A stretch of DNA of 64,000 nt from Smittia aterrima (taxonomy: Eukaryota > Arthropoda > Insecta > Diptera > Chironomidae), in assembly GCA_033063855.1 (NCBI GenBank), contig CP093831.1, positions 5,208,001 through 5,272,000 of the forward strand, written 5' to 3'. A model generated the notes under the pieces. It was given only the letters and a program-made list of their open reading frames with translations, searched no databases and was not told the origin of the DNA. The position numbers were made by a program, and so were the translations under genes. Below are positions 49,910 to 61,464 of the stretch, one piece after another (positions within the stretch are counted from its first letter, which is position 1; each line of letters starts with the position of its first letter).

Positions 49910-50490
49910 GTTGATATGTTTTACGCAAGATTCTCCTGAACACTTGAGTTTAGTTTCGAATGTTAAAGAATATTTGTTTAAATTAACGGAAACAATTATC
50001 AAAATGATTCGTCAGACATGAAGAACTAAGTTTTATTAGAAAATTTGTTTAGCCGTTTGTATTGAAAATTTTTATTCTTCAACCTTTTTTATTTTAGGCC
50101 TACGCATCAAATATCGAATCAACTAATCTTTCAAGTTCTTCGGAAAACCAAATGTGTCTTTAATAAGGAAACTTGCAATCAGAAAATTAGAACAAGTGTA
50201 AGCAGCTTCTCTAACTAAAACAAAACATTTCTTATTTAAGTACGGTTAATTATTAAGAATTTAATAAAATAAAAGTTTCGCTATCACAAAAAATAAACAA
50301 ATCTTCAGAGAGATGCAAAAGCAAAATCATTACGAAATTTCCAAAAAGTTAAACAAGAAACCCGAAGCCACGAGAAACTGGTTGCAAAATCTTTCGAAAC
50401 AATTAAATTTTTTTGTTTCATAAAGCCACTTGGTGAATTTCGGCAGAATGACGTAAGTGATTGTTGTGTCGGAGCTGCAGTAATGAAAGG

Positions 50491-51410
50491 CTAGTCGAGA
50501 TTAAGTCGCCAAGTTTCGTCGTTGATTAAATATTCTCTGTAAACAAAAGTTTGTTGATAAATGGTCAAAATAAGTTTGACATTCAAAGCGCCTCACCTAT
50601 TCGCTTCTAAATATTCCATCCAATACTTTCGAGTCTCAATCATTGGTCCACTTAGTCCGCCATACTCTTTCGGTAAAACATATTTCGGAATATATTTCAT
50701 TAAAGTGTCCGAACCGGGAAGATGCGTTTGAATTCTTTCCGCGACTTCTGCCTTGAGAAACGGTTTAATGATCATCATGATTCGGTTAACTAATGAACTA
50801 CAGTTGACGATGTGAATTTGTTGAACGATTACGGGATGAGCTTCTTGTGAATATTTCATGAACAGTCGCATAGTCGAGAAGACGACCTTGGTGATGTGTC
50901 TGAGTGTAACATTTTCCATATCAAAGATTGGAACTTCGCCATCGGCCCAAACTTCTTCTGTTGTCACCAAACGAACATCGGATGCCATATAAAAAGCTTT
51001 AATCACGTGATTAAAGTCCATTTTGTCTGGATCGCCGTCAACTAATCGAAAAATGCTGACGTTGTAATTCTCAGGCGTTCGATGAACCATTGGAATTAAG
51101 TGACTAATAAGATTGAATAAATTATTTTACAATCTTCACGATAAACAAAAATATTTCTTGTTTCTTACACGATGTCGATTATATTTTTCATTTCTTTTGA
51201 ATGAGGATCACGTTGAGTGAAGATATGAGGATAACTGTGTCTCCATTTTAAACTGTTTTTTAATAAAAACTTTGCACGATCAAGATCAAAGTGAGAAGCT
51301 TTCAAATATCTTATAAGAAGAATCTTCGGCATGCACTGCGGAAGTTCTTTCTGTTCACCGATCCACTCAACAAACGCTTCAAGACTTTCATCAAGTATCA
51401 CTGGATCCAT
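50491..51410 (-). CDS. CRAL-TRIO lipid-transfer protein, paralogue 3
   Basis: Exons 51410-51169, 51103-50597 and 50536-50491 give 264 aa. CRAL-TRIO-N: FVEWIGEQKELPQCM, IRYLKASHFDLDRAKFLL, HIFTQRD. Core: MVHRTPENYNVSIFRLVD, DMENVTLRHITK, IHIVNCSSLVNRIM, then LPKEYGG. The family's first intron is absent: exon 1 reads through LPQCMPKILLIRYLK, where paralogues 1, 2 and 4-6 are split after a G. Split codons rebuild V (GT/T) and R (AG/A). The last exon encodes EYLINDETWRLNLD. Ligand unknown. The start ATG at 51410 gives MDPVILDESLEAF, the usual short leader. Confidence 0.93.
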
Positions 51411-51824
51411 TGTTTCACTTTAACGATGCAAACCACTTGAAATGAAGTCAACGACTGAACTCAACACCTTCAAAATAGTTTTTTCAAGTCTTTCTGTCCG
51501 AAAATGAAACAAAAGCTCTCGGAACTTCGAAACAAGTTTTACGAGACGCCAATTCACTTTTTGTTTTTCTCGATCATTTCACCTTCAAGGTTACTGTGTC
51601 GCTCGCTACTGCGCTTGTCGCTCCTTGCATAACCACTGAAGCGAATTCAACCAATTTTGGTTTCTTTTTCGTAAAACTTAATTCACTTTACAACTCGAAA
51701 AGCAGTTTGCATTTAAAAAAATTTATTAAATGAGAAGGTGAATTGCCAAACTTTAACACGATAAATTGATTTCTATTGCTTAACACATTTTCTGTCAAAA
51801 GGCTCTAATAAGTTTTCAAGAGTC
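51411..51824. other. intergenic between CRAL-TRIO paralogues 3 and 4
   Basis: 414 bp. It should hold the paralogue 3 promoter and the paralogue 4 3' UTR (minus-strand AATAAA near 51721). No other feature seen. Confidence 0.5.
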
Positions 51825-52851
51825 TCAAGGAAGGAAAAACCTGATCAATGAACCAAATTTCTGTTTATCAACTTCACTGTCGTCTTTTGTTTCTTCTTCT
51901 TTCAATGCGAAATAATTGTCATTCATCAAAAAGTCTTTGTGTTGATGTAACACGTCAATCCAATGTTGCTTGAGTTCTTCCATTGATTCCGCGTCGCCTC
52001 CATAGTCTCGAGGAAGAATCTCACGAGGAATGTGTTCATACAAAGACTCCATAGACCCAGCATCGTGAAACTTCATCGCGTTGTAGAGCTTTGTGTAGAT
52101 GAATGGCTTAACAATTGCCATTGCCCGATTGATGAGAGGAGTGCAGTTGATCACATGAAGCTGAATGATTCTCACTGGGTGGGCATCTTGTAAATATTTG
52201 AAGTACATTCGAAGCGTTGAAATTGTGATTTTCATCAAATGTTTGAACGTTAAATTTTTCGTGTCAAAGATTATAACTTCGCCGGACTCAATATCGTTAT
52301 AGCTCGCAAGAGGAACCGCGAAACGCACATCGCAGCCCATAAAGAAAGCTTTCACAGCATCATTGAAGACAAGGTTGTTAGCGTCATTGTTGAGCAGTTG
52401 ATAGATGCAAACTTTGTAATTTTCCTTCGTGTGTTTAAGCAATGGAACCATGTCGCTGAAAATTTAAACTTGTAATCTTTCTCTCTCTTTGTTATTACGA
52501 CCATCTTACATTGTTTTAATGACGAGCTGTGTTTCCGGAGTGTTCGGATCTCGATTTGTGAAGAACCACGGATGTTTCTTACGAAACGTGAGACCATCGG
52601 TCAATAATTTCTGAGCTCGATCGAGACGAAACCTGTAAATCTTCAAGTAACGTGCGAGCAATATTTTATCTGAAGGTAAACACGAAAGAATGATAATAAG
52701 AACTTGTCGCTTTTGATGTCAAAACTTTCACTAAAATTAAACTCTCACCAAGATTCTGAGGCAAATGCGGTTGAGTTTTAATCCATTTCTGAAACTCTTG
52801 TACCTTCTTCTCAATCTCATCGTCACGTAACGGCACGTAGCTTTGCGACAT
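51825..52851 (-). CDS. CRAL-TRIO lipid-transfer protein, paralogue 4
   Basis: Exons 52851-52749, 52669-52510 and 52455-51825 give 297 aa. CRAL-TRIO-N: FQKWIKTQPHLPQNL, LLARYLKIYRFRLDRAQ. Core: FDTKNLTFKHLMKI, LHVINCTPLINRAM, ILPRDYGG. The family's third intron is absent: the frame runs on through DVLHQHKDFLMNDNYFAL. A C-terminal acidic/basic tail of about 30 residues (EEETKDDSEVDKQKF...) makes this the longest paralogue. The start is the ATG at 52851 (MSQSYVPLRDDEI); the open frame upstream of it has no ATG. Introns are 79 and 54 nt. Confidence 0.92.
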
Positions 52852-53095
52852 TTCACCAAAAATTTCTTCCGTGACTCTGCTTTGAACAACGATCGAGCAC
52901 AAACTGAAAGCGAAACTCTGAAAAAGACAAAACTCGCGAATGTGTTAGACGATTTTAAAAAGAAAGCTCAACTTTTGATTGCATATCTCTATGAATATCT
53001 TCAACCCAAATTAGTTTTTTATGTAACATTTAAAAATCTTTGTGAATCATTTAAACAATTTTGGACAATGCGAATTCAATCAAGAGATGAATCGA

Positions 53096-54071
53096 CTAAC
53101 ATAAACCTAAATATTTAAAACTTTCGTCAATTTGCGAATCTTCCTCCTTTGGCATTTTCGCTTTAATCTTCCATCGTGAATCGTCGAGGAGGTAATCTCT
53201 GTTATCGCTAGTGCGATTTATCCAAAACCATTTGGCATCGTCAACAGTTCCGTTGTTTCCTCCAAACTCTTTAGGCAAGAGGTCTCTCGATACGAAGTCG
53301 TAAAGTGTTGAAGTGTTTGGTAAATGGAAATGAATTACTTTCACAGCTTTTGCACCAAGAAACGGTCGGAGAATCATCATCAACTTGTCGATTAGTGAGT
53401 TGGAATTGATAACGTGAACTGCTTTGATTCTTAGCGGATGAGCTTCCATCATATATCTCACAAAACATCTCAACGATGACAGTCCAATTCGAGCCAAGTG
53501 GCCTGCACTGAGACCTTTCAAATCAAAGACAACAATTTCTCCCTCAACTAGTCGATCTTTGTCACGAGTCATCATCACAGTATCGTAAACCAAAGTGAAA
53601 ACCCTCAAGCCATCGTCAAAGATAAAATTCTTTGCATTGAAATCGATTAATCGCAATGCCAAGATTCGATAGTTGTCAGGCGTTACTTGATGAAGCGGAG
53701 CCATCTCACTAGAAACTTAAAGAATCAAAATCAAGTTGCGGTTGCTACAGTCACTTACACTTGTTCTATTAACTTTCTCATTTCTGGTTTAGAAGTGTCG
53801 CGGTTATAAAAAATATTTGGGTAGCTTTTTCGCAATTCCATGTTTGCAATCAAGCGATTCAAAGCTTTCTCCACATTTCCATTGTAGAATTTTAAAAATC
53901 TCAGAAGCAGAACGTGATCTGAAAAGGAAATTTCTTTCAAACTGAATCACTCAAAGTGCTCGAAGCTGTCGCACCAATATTTTCCGGTAAGTCACCACGA
54001 GCTTTGATAGTTTCTTGAAGATCTTTTAATCGTTCTTCCAGCTCTCCATCGGTCAGCTTTCTCAAAGCCAT
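53096..54071 (-). CDS. CRAL-TRIO lipid-transfer protein, paralogue 5
   Basis: Exons 54071-53975, 53918-53759 and 53708-53096 give 289 aa. CRAL-TRIO-N: LQETIKARGDLPENI, LLLRFLKFYNGNVEKAL. Core: VFDLKGLSAGHLARI, VHVINSNSLIDKLM, LLPKEFGG. The third family intron is absent, as in paralogue 4, which suggests those two share the loss. The first donor is GTGCGA, weaker than the usual GTGAG; it is supported because it rebuilds the phase-1 Asp codon found in the other genes. The Trp of the usual WI motif in helix 1 is not present here (ETI). The gene ends with a short acidic tail. Confidence 0.9.
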
Positions 54072-54499
54072 CACAAACTAATTATTCTGTAAACACAAGT
54101 TACGAGCTCTAACTTCCGATCGACAATGACTGAAATTTTCTGTTGCATCGAAACTTTATTAGAAATATTAGCGGTTGTCTTAATCGACTGCACATAATTG
54201 CCGCTTGTTAATCGCTTCTTACTGTCTTACGTCGAAGAAGATTCGAAGGTTTCTAAATATTTTTAATTATTTGAATGAAGTTTGATTAAAGTTGAAGATT
54301 ATAAATTTAAAATTAATAAAAGTTATAAGAATATTCGGTAGAAGACAGAAGCTCGACTTTGACTTCTGTTTAAAATCTTTTTCTTCATGCAACGTCGCCG
54401 CTGTGCAATTAAACATTATGCAAAAGCAAACTGCTTAAGGTAATTTGAATTGAAAGTTTGTTAATTACTTCAGCGATGTTAAAGAACTCGATGTGAGGC
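54072..54499. other. intergenic between CRAL-TRIO paralogues 5 and 6
   Basis: 428 bp, AT-rich. It presumably holds the paralogue 5 promoter and the paralogue 6 3' UTR. No feature recognised. Confidence 0.5.
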
Positions 54500-55535
54500 C
54501 TAGAAAAATCCAAGAAAATCTAAGAATCCTCCGCCTTCAGCTTCGTTATTGTTTTCGTCTTCTTTCAATCGCCAATTGCTGTCAGTCATCAAGTAATCTC
54601 TGTTGGATTAAATGTCAAAGCTAATAAAAGCTTCCGCTCAAAGTTCAATGAACAAACCTTTGACTTTCAAGTCTCTTCATCCAAAATTGCTTCATAGTCG
54701 CTACCGAGCCAGCAGTTCCACCATATTCGATCGGAAGAAAGTCTTTCGGAATAAACTTAAACAAAGTTGTTGACCCAGGCGTGTGGAAGTTTATCATTTT
54801 GAAGTTCTCTGTACGAACAAAAGGTTTAATCAAGTAAATAATTTTATCGATGATTGGACTGCAGTTGATGATGTGAATCTGTCGAACACGGACTGGGTGA
54901 GCTTCTTGTGTGTACTTCATGTACAACCGAAGAGTTGATAAAATGACTTTCGTCAAGTGTCGATAAGAAACTCTTGCCATGTCGAAAATTGGAATCTCTC
55001 CATCTGTCAAAGTTTTTGCGTCGGGCGTGATTAATCGAACATCAGACATCATGAAGAAAGCTTTTATAACATCGTTAAAGTGAACATGATCGAAGTCTTC
55101 GCTGATCAAGCGAAGTACTATAATTTTGTAATTATCAGGCGTTGTCTGCTTCAATGGAACGATATCACTGAAAATTACTTTGAATTAACTTCGTTTTCAT
55201 CAAAGCTTTTCATTAAATTTTACATTGTTCTGAAGACTTCTTGAATTTTCTCGGACATCGGATCGCGATCACTGAAAATGTGAGGATTCTGTTGACGTAA
55301 CTCGATGCTGTAACGAAGTAATCGCTGAGCTTTCTCAAGACGACATCGGCTAACTTTTAGAAATCTCAAGAGAAGCATGTTTTCTAAATAATTTTTTGAT
55401 TTAAACTTTCGATTACGCAAACAGTGTTTTCTGATTTTTTTTACCGATGTTTTGAGGCAATTCCGGCTGCTCTTTGATCCAAGCCTTGAAGTCTTTCAAG
55501 AGACCATCAAACTCGCGAACACTAGAAAGATCCAT
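54500..55535 (-). CDS. CRAL-TRIO lipid-transfer protein, paralogue 6
   Basis: Exons 55535-55445, 55383-55224, 55167-54658 and 54599-54500 give 286 aa. CRAL-TRIO-N: FKAWIKEQPELPQNI, LLLRFLKVSRCRLEKAQRLL. Core: PIFDMARVSYRHLTKV, IHIINCSPIIDKI, FLPIEYGG. It keeps all three introns in the same phases as paralogue 1, so this is the ancestral plan at both ends of the cluster. The third donor is GTTTGT, outside consensus; joining there yields R-DYLMTDSNWRL, matching the last exons of the others. The tail is Gly/Phe-rich (EGGGFLDFLGFF). Confidence 0.92.
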
Positions 55536-57569
55536 CGCTCCGACTTTTTAACTAAAAAGTTTTAAACTTCTAACTTCGATTGAAGGCAAAAGAAAACTGA
55601 AAAGCTTTGAGTTCGTTTGAAGAAAGCAATTGCATTTCGCTTTGATGAAATATGCTGCAAGAAATTGCTTTCAAACAGTGAAAACTCTTGAGTCTGCAAA
55701 CGCGAAAATTGAAAATCTATGAAAAATTGGCTGAGAGCGTTCGTTGTCGAGAAGCAGCGACAAGTTTATGCAACATTCACGTTCATACACATTCTTCTTT
55801 CTACACTTTATATTACGACCCATAAACCTGAAAGTTGTGCTTCTCGCTGTTTGAATCTGTTACAACTCGTAATGAGCTTGTTGTTTCTCAATTTTCTCGT
55901 TAAGCTGCTGGAAATTTAAACGAGCAACATCACAACTTGTGACAGAAGACCCTCAAAAACAAAATAATTTTAGACCCGAAGTGAGTTTTTTTTTATTTGA
56001 TTTCTGATTTTGTTACAATAATTTTTCATCTTCTAAAGGTATTTCTGTTTCTCATGATCAAGTTTTTCTTGTGAGTTCAGTTGTAATCCAAATAAAGTTA
56101 TGCAATCTAAAAAATATAGTTTTATGAATTAATTTATGATCGAAATAACCCTTTTGATCCATCAACTGAAAACTGTCGACTGCAAGACATCTCTTACTTT
56201 AGAGTGAAGGGCTAAAGGGTTAAATCACAGATATTCCATTTGTTTTCTTCTTTCTTTGCAAAGTTAAATCCTCACTTTCGTAATATTTGATGTGTAATCA
56301 TAATCAAGAAAGACTTTTCCTGTCTCTGATGAGAAGACAAAAAAGGAAAAACAAAAAACTTAACGTTTTGATAACCAAACAATATCAATCAAAGTAACTT
56401 TTGTAAAGTACATCGAAGCTTAAATTTATTAAAATTTTAATTTTATGAACTTTTATCATTTTTTTTTTGAGAAAATAAATTTTTAATCTTTTTATTTCTT
56501 ATCTGCATTTTAGGCACTTTCACACGAATTTCTTTTCGGATTCATAAATTAGTTTTTAGTTTTAAATAAACTGAGGTGTCCATTTGTAAATCAAAGGAAA
56601 GTTCTGTCTCCGTTGAACAGAAGACGAGACCAGGACAATGTAATATTCTTATCAAATCTCTTTTAAACTCAAAGCTTAAGACTAGAAGTCAAACTTTAAC
56701 AAACGAAGGTAAGAGAAAGAGAGAGAGAGATAAAGAAAATTTACGAATGTATGAATTGAATTGTGAAAAGTTCTCGAAAAGTCTTTTTTCTTAATCGTCT
56801 CCATCGTCTTAAGATCTCTGAACATTATCATGCTTGACCTAAAAAGTTTTCATCGAATAAGAAAGAGAATTGATTTTTTTTTCGTCCCGTCAGTCGTTTG
56901 ATTCAGATTCTTTCAGTCAGAGCGAGCTCTGTAAATGTATTTTAATTAACTCCCACACCATCTCAGAAAATCTTCCAAAAAATTTAGGCTTTCACATTCA
57001 GAAAACTCCGATCAAATGCATCTCAATCCCGTAAAATCTTAAAGAAATTTAGAAAAGCTCTATCCAATAAATAAATATTTTCATCATTTCAATTGATTTC
57101 CCAGCCAATTACAAAATGTTTCCTCTCAGCTAAAGCTATAACGTTTCATGTTGTTAGCCTCTCAGGCTTTGTTTTTAATTCAAATCTTGCACTCAATTTC
57201 TTATCAAATCAAACAAATTTCAACACCAAAATTTTTTGAAAAATATTTTCTCTTCTTGTTTGTTCCCTTCCATTTGACGAAACTCAATCTTTGTTAATGA
57301 AGTTTCGGAGTTTTATTATCTTAAACTTATGGGCGAATGGCAAACAATTGTTTGCACTCCTAATTTTAATGCGAAACTTTGTTGAAAGTTTGGTGTTCAA
57401 TCCTACGAATCTACGCAAAAATACTAACGAATATAGAATTTTAAATCTTTTAACGGCTCGCTATAACTTTAATTTTTTTTTCTTCTTAAACATTTCTTAT
57501 GCAATTGTAAAGCAATTCGAAAGAAAGTTTGAAAAAAGACGCGCTGTTGTGTTGTGTGGTTGGGTTTGT
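55536..57569. other. intergenic between CRAL-TRIO paralogue 6 and bbx
   Basis: 2.0 kb holding the paralogue 6 promoter and the bbx 3' UTR. It is AT-rich with several AATAAA on both strands and a GA run near 56715-56731. Short frames here have no recognisable domain. Confidence 0.5.
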
Positions 57570-60500
57570 TTATTGTGCAGCTCCACCAGCTTGAACCAGA
57601 GCTAAAGTAGCTAATGTTTCGAGACCTGTGAGTTCGCGCGGAATCTCAGTTTGATTGACGACTTCAGTGGTGCGACGAATGGTTTGCTTCGGTGCCTTAC
57701 GCTTCTGACTTCCAACAGCTGTCGGTTTAGGAATGGCTTTATCTTTGGGTGCAGCTAGAGTTGGCTGCTGACGATGCTTGGCTTTATCTAGAAGGACAAA
57801 GTATTAAATTTAGATCAATTGTTTTATCGTTAGACACTTACGAGTGAACTTCTTCTTCTTCTTCATTGCCTTTTTCCGGTTCAAGTAATCATCCAAGTCC
57901 AATGATGGCAAAGTCATGATTTTCTCGTTCAACTTGAAATCAGCAGCATCAGCATTACGTTGCTCGATCTCTTCACTCTCCGGTGAAGCTGGGATGTTGG
58001 ACAACTCGTCGGACGAGTCGTCTTGCTTTTGATGCAAAGCTTCTTGTGGCTTGCAGTAGCCATTGTGAGGGAATTGGGCTGAAGTTACAGTGGTCACAGA
58101 GTTTGTACTTTTTTGTTTAGTTGTCTTCTTCGACGGCGTCATGAACTGCTCGTAGCGCTTGCCTTTGCATGCTCGATGAGATTTACCCGCATAAAGTCCT
58201 TCTTGATCATCGAACAACTCCAATTGATCTTCATTCTTTCGCTTTTTGGTTTGCGGCTCTACCGCATCAGCTTCCTTCTCATTTAAGACCTTTCCATTAA
58301 CTCTTGTCGAGTTGCTTCCGTCCATCGCCATAAGACTAGTTAAGCCGCCCATCTGATCAATATCAGCGAATCTGAACTGTCCAATTCCCGAGCTGCTCTG
58401 CTGTGGTGGTTTGATGTTTCTTGCCGCTCGATCCTTGTTTGTGCTCTCAATCGATTCATCGTTTGCTAATGGAGTTGGCGATGCGACCATTGAGCGGTCG
58501 TTCGTGGGACGTGTTGACAAAGTACGCAAGGGCGGGGCTGGCAATTTGTACCATTTAAAGTTCGGATTCTTCGAGAAGAAAACGTCCTTGTACTGTAAAC
58601 GGAAAGTATGGCGATTAGATTAAAAGTTCATTAACTTTACTAGCGAGAATAATTGATATCGTGAAGTAGCTTTAACTAAAAGTTTATTTTTAGATTCTCA
58701 CTGAAAACGCTTAACGTTGAATATCATCAACTCTCTCTTCAACCAACCAACATCCACGACGTGTTTGATTATAAACATGTTGTTGATTTCCAATTAAAAA
58801 TAAACCGCACGCTTAATGACAGCAAAAGATTTCGAGCCAAATGAATGCCAAGTCACAGGGTTCCATCGACTAAAACGTTGATAATTAAATTTTTTTCTCT
58901 TGTGTTTAAAAACGACTGCGGCTTTCGTGGTGGGGATTACATTTATTGATAAGAAGCAAACACATTCGACAAATTATTTTTGTTTTATTTCCCTACTTAA
59001 CTCACTTGTATGCCAGTTCTTTACGATTCAGGTCAGCTACGCTATGAATGCCTGAATAACTTAATGGATTCAATTACATTGTTTTCCATTTACAATAACA
59101 GTCACTGTCTGCTATTAAACTAAAAAGTAGAAATGTTTAAATGCGGCCACTAATTACCCTGACTGATTCAGGATTAAACCGAGACGAGAACCTTCTTGCA
59201 TAATCAGATCAGACGTGTAATCGCTTAAAGCCAATAACACCGAGTAAATAATTTAAAGCGAGCCTGCTTTACAAACGTTAAGCTCACCAGAGCTGAACGA
59301 ACTCAAGGATAGACACTCATAGCGTCATCGAGTAGTGTAAACAAGATTTAAATAGACGAAGAACTTTATGTGTGGGCGGCTTGTCCTTTGATAACAAAGA
59401 AGCTACGTGCGGGTATTTGTCTTCATATGAAACTTGACCTGAGATCGATAGATAAAAACTTTTCGCTTGGTTTTCCCTCAAACAGCGATTTATTTTCAAG
59501 TTCATTTTCACGATCATATGATTTCTCATTGTTTTCTGTCGCTCGCTGTGTTAGTAAATGATTTTCGCTTCAGCTGTTCTTCTGTGAGTGTGGTCGATTG
59601 AATCACGGGTGCAGTATAAGCGATAAGTGCGAGTGTGCACAAATCGAACTGGTCTGAACATGAAATGAAATGGTTGACTAGGGAAAACAATGTCGTAACG
59701 ATGCGGGGGTGTAGCGGCACTAAAGATAATACATTATTACTAAATTGAGACTGTTTGCAAAGATTTCGCAATCATGATGTCATTTGAGAACGTGTCGCAC
59801 GTGCATCAACACTCAAAGGCATCTCTACATAAACAAAGTATCGATTTTGCTTCTCCCGAGATCGGCTCGAGATTGAAACTCAAGAATAATTCTAGCAAAC
59901 ATTCGAACGCTGTGGTTTCAAGTATCGTTTTAATGTTTCATGGAGTTAAAGAGGAAATATCGTAAAACAGAAATACGAGGAAATAACATAAACTTTCCTC
60001 TTGACGACTGCTCTAGAATCGAATTAATTCTTGGTAAAAAAATATTGCGAAATCATTTAGCGTTAAAATGATTTATTGCTAGAAGCTTATGGATTTTCAC
60101 GACTTCTTTAATGAGTTTTGCTGTTCGCGTGCATCCATGCAAGTTCCGAGAGAGTCATAGCAAGTAACTTATGATTAAATTAATTATCCGCTAACAACCA
60201 GCAACTTTCACAAGACGCGTGATTGATTTATCAAACGAATCAGATGCAAATTGAAATGTCAGGACTTTGATAGAGAATTTCGCAATGTGTTAAAGTGAAA
60301 GGAAGCTTTTCTATTGAAAGAGAGAGAAAAGGAAAACTTGGGGAATTTCCAAAAACACGAATCAGAAAGGAATTCAAATTATGTTCGAGGTTGTTGCTTT
60401 CTCACATGACCGACCTTCACAAACCGCGAGCACTGCAGCTTTTTAGTGATTTCAGCTGCGTTTGCAGTGACAGAAATAAATAAAACGTTGCTTTTGTCAC

Positions 60501-61464
60501 TACCACAGTCAATTGAGTCGTCAAGAGCTAAATTTTCTCATATCGCTCTCTACTCTTTTGCTCAAGTGTGAATCTGACAAATTTCCAATTAGTGTTGGAT
60601 GATAAATGACAAAGATTGTGCACTGCAGCGCTTTTAAGTGATTTATTGTCTTCGAATTAAAGGAGACCGCTAGTTCAGGCGAAGTCATTAAGTTCTCGTG
60701 AGAATTTTCCGGTCAACTTACATTCTTGGCCAACTCTTTGTAAGGTGATTTGTCATCGTTCGGTAAGAAAGCCCACCAGTCGCCGAGAATCTTTGTGATG
60801 GAGCTGAAGACAAAAGAATTCAGGAAGCGATTAGCATCAAGGTTTTACAAGATTTGCAGAGGTGTCACTTACCGATTCTCAAGGTTTGGATATTTCTCGC
60901 GGACAAGAGCGCGATGGCGTTTGCAAAAGATTAAAAAGGCATTCATTGGTCGTCGTACCTAATGAAATTAAAATAGAAAACATTGACAGATCACGTAATA
61001 ATTTTATTTTTCATGCTCACATGATGTTCTGGCTTTTTGTCATCGACTTTATTGCTTGGATTGTTATTATCATCTCGATTTCCTTCGTCTTGGTCGCTCA
61101 TTGTTTCATTCTTATTGTTATTCTTATCGCTGCTGCTTTCCAACGTCATACTCTCTGGCACTTTCGAATAATTGTGAAGGTTTGTAGGATCGAAGCCATT
61201 GAATCTTGTCGTCGTTGTCATCACAGCTCTACGACCATTCTCACCATTCACGGTAGCTTCTTTGGCATCATTCACTAGACGCGTCACTTTCTCGCCCACT
61301 GGCTCATAATTAACGGAAAAGTCCACGTCGGGACGGTAAATGGAAAATTCTTTCGCATCATTTTTGGTACTGTGACTATGTGTTGTGACGTTGTAAAACG
61401 TATTGCTGATGTGGATGGATCCAGTAAGGCCCTCCATCGTCTGTTGGTTCAAGTTACTCAACAT
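57570..61464 (-). CDS. bbx: bobby sox (bbx), HMG-box transcription factor, five coding exons
   Basis: Exons 61464-61021, 60958-60873, 60803-60722, 58592-57842 and 57787-57570 join in frame to 526 aa. The HMG box (about residues 150-220) spans three exons: RRPMNAFLIFCKRHRALV, KYPNLENR, SITKILGDWWAFLPNDDK and FFSKNPNFKWYK. The RPMNAF-LF/IFCKRHR signature and the ILGDWW core are typical of BBX/capicua-like boxes. BBX assignment rests on extra conserved blocks: GQFRFADI (about 275), DQMGGLTSLM, HRACKGKRYEQFM, a Lys-rich run before the last intron, and GSQKRKA (about 480-486) in the last exon. It is a nuclear DNA-binding regulator, first named as an HMG gene in Drosophila. Its N-terminal 148 residues are poorly recognisable. 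A 2.1-kb intron splits the box just before YKDVFF. Confidence 0.92.
58593..60721 (-). other. bbx intron 3 (2.1 kb)
   Basis: The intron interrupts the HMG box between ELAKN and YKDVFF, with donor GTAAGT and acceptor TTTACAG. No nested gene or RNA was recognised. Confidence 0.75.

Larger units (their letters stand above)
49023..50332. repeat. tandem segmental duplication unit (about 1.31 kb) carrying DUF1091 copy B
   Basis: This unit and the one to its left (ending at about 49022) run in parallel from the 5' flank through all three exons. Corresponding landmarks (start codons, donors, acceptors) are offset by 1309-1310 bp. Outside 50332 the similarity stops. A third, older unit starts at about 46076. 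Confidence 0.8.

Noticed and set aside
49910..50002. 31-codon in-frame extension upstream of the DUF1091 copy B start
   Set aside because: It would bury the signal peptide, and copy A starts at the corresponding ATG.
55719..55919. 66-codon plus-strand hydrophobic frame upstream of CRAL-TRIO paralogue 6
   Set aside because: It starts with ATG and has a hydrophobic end, but no family resemblance; it probably lies in promoter DNA.
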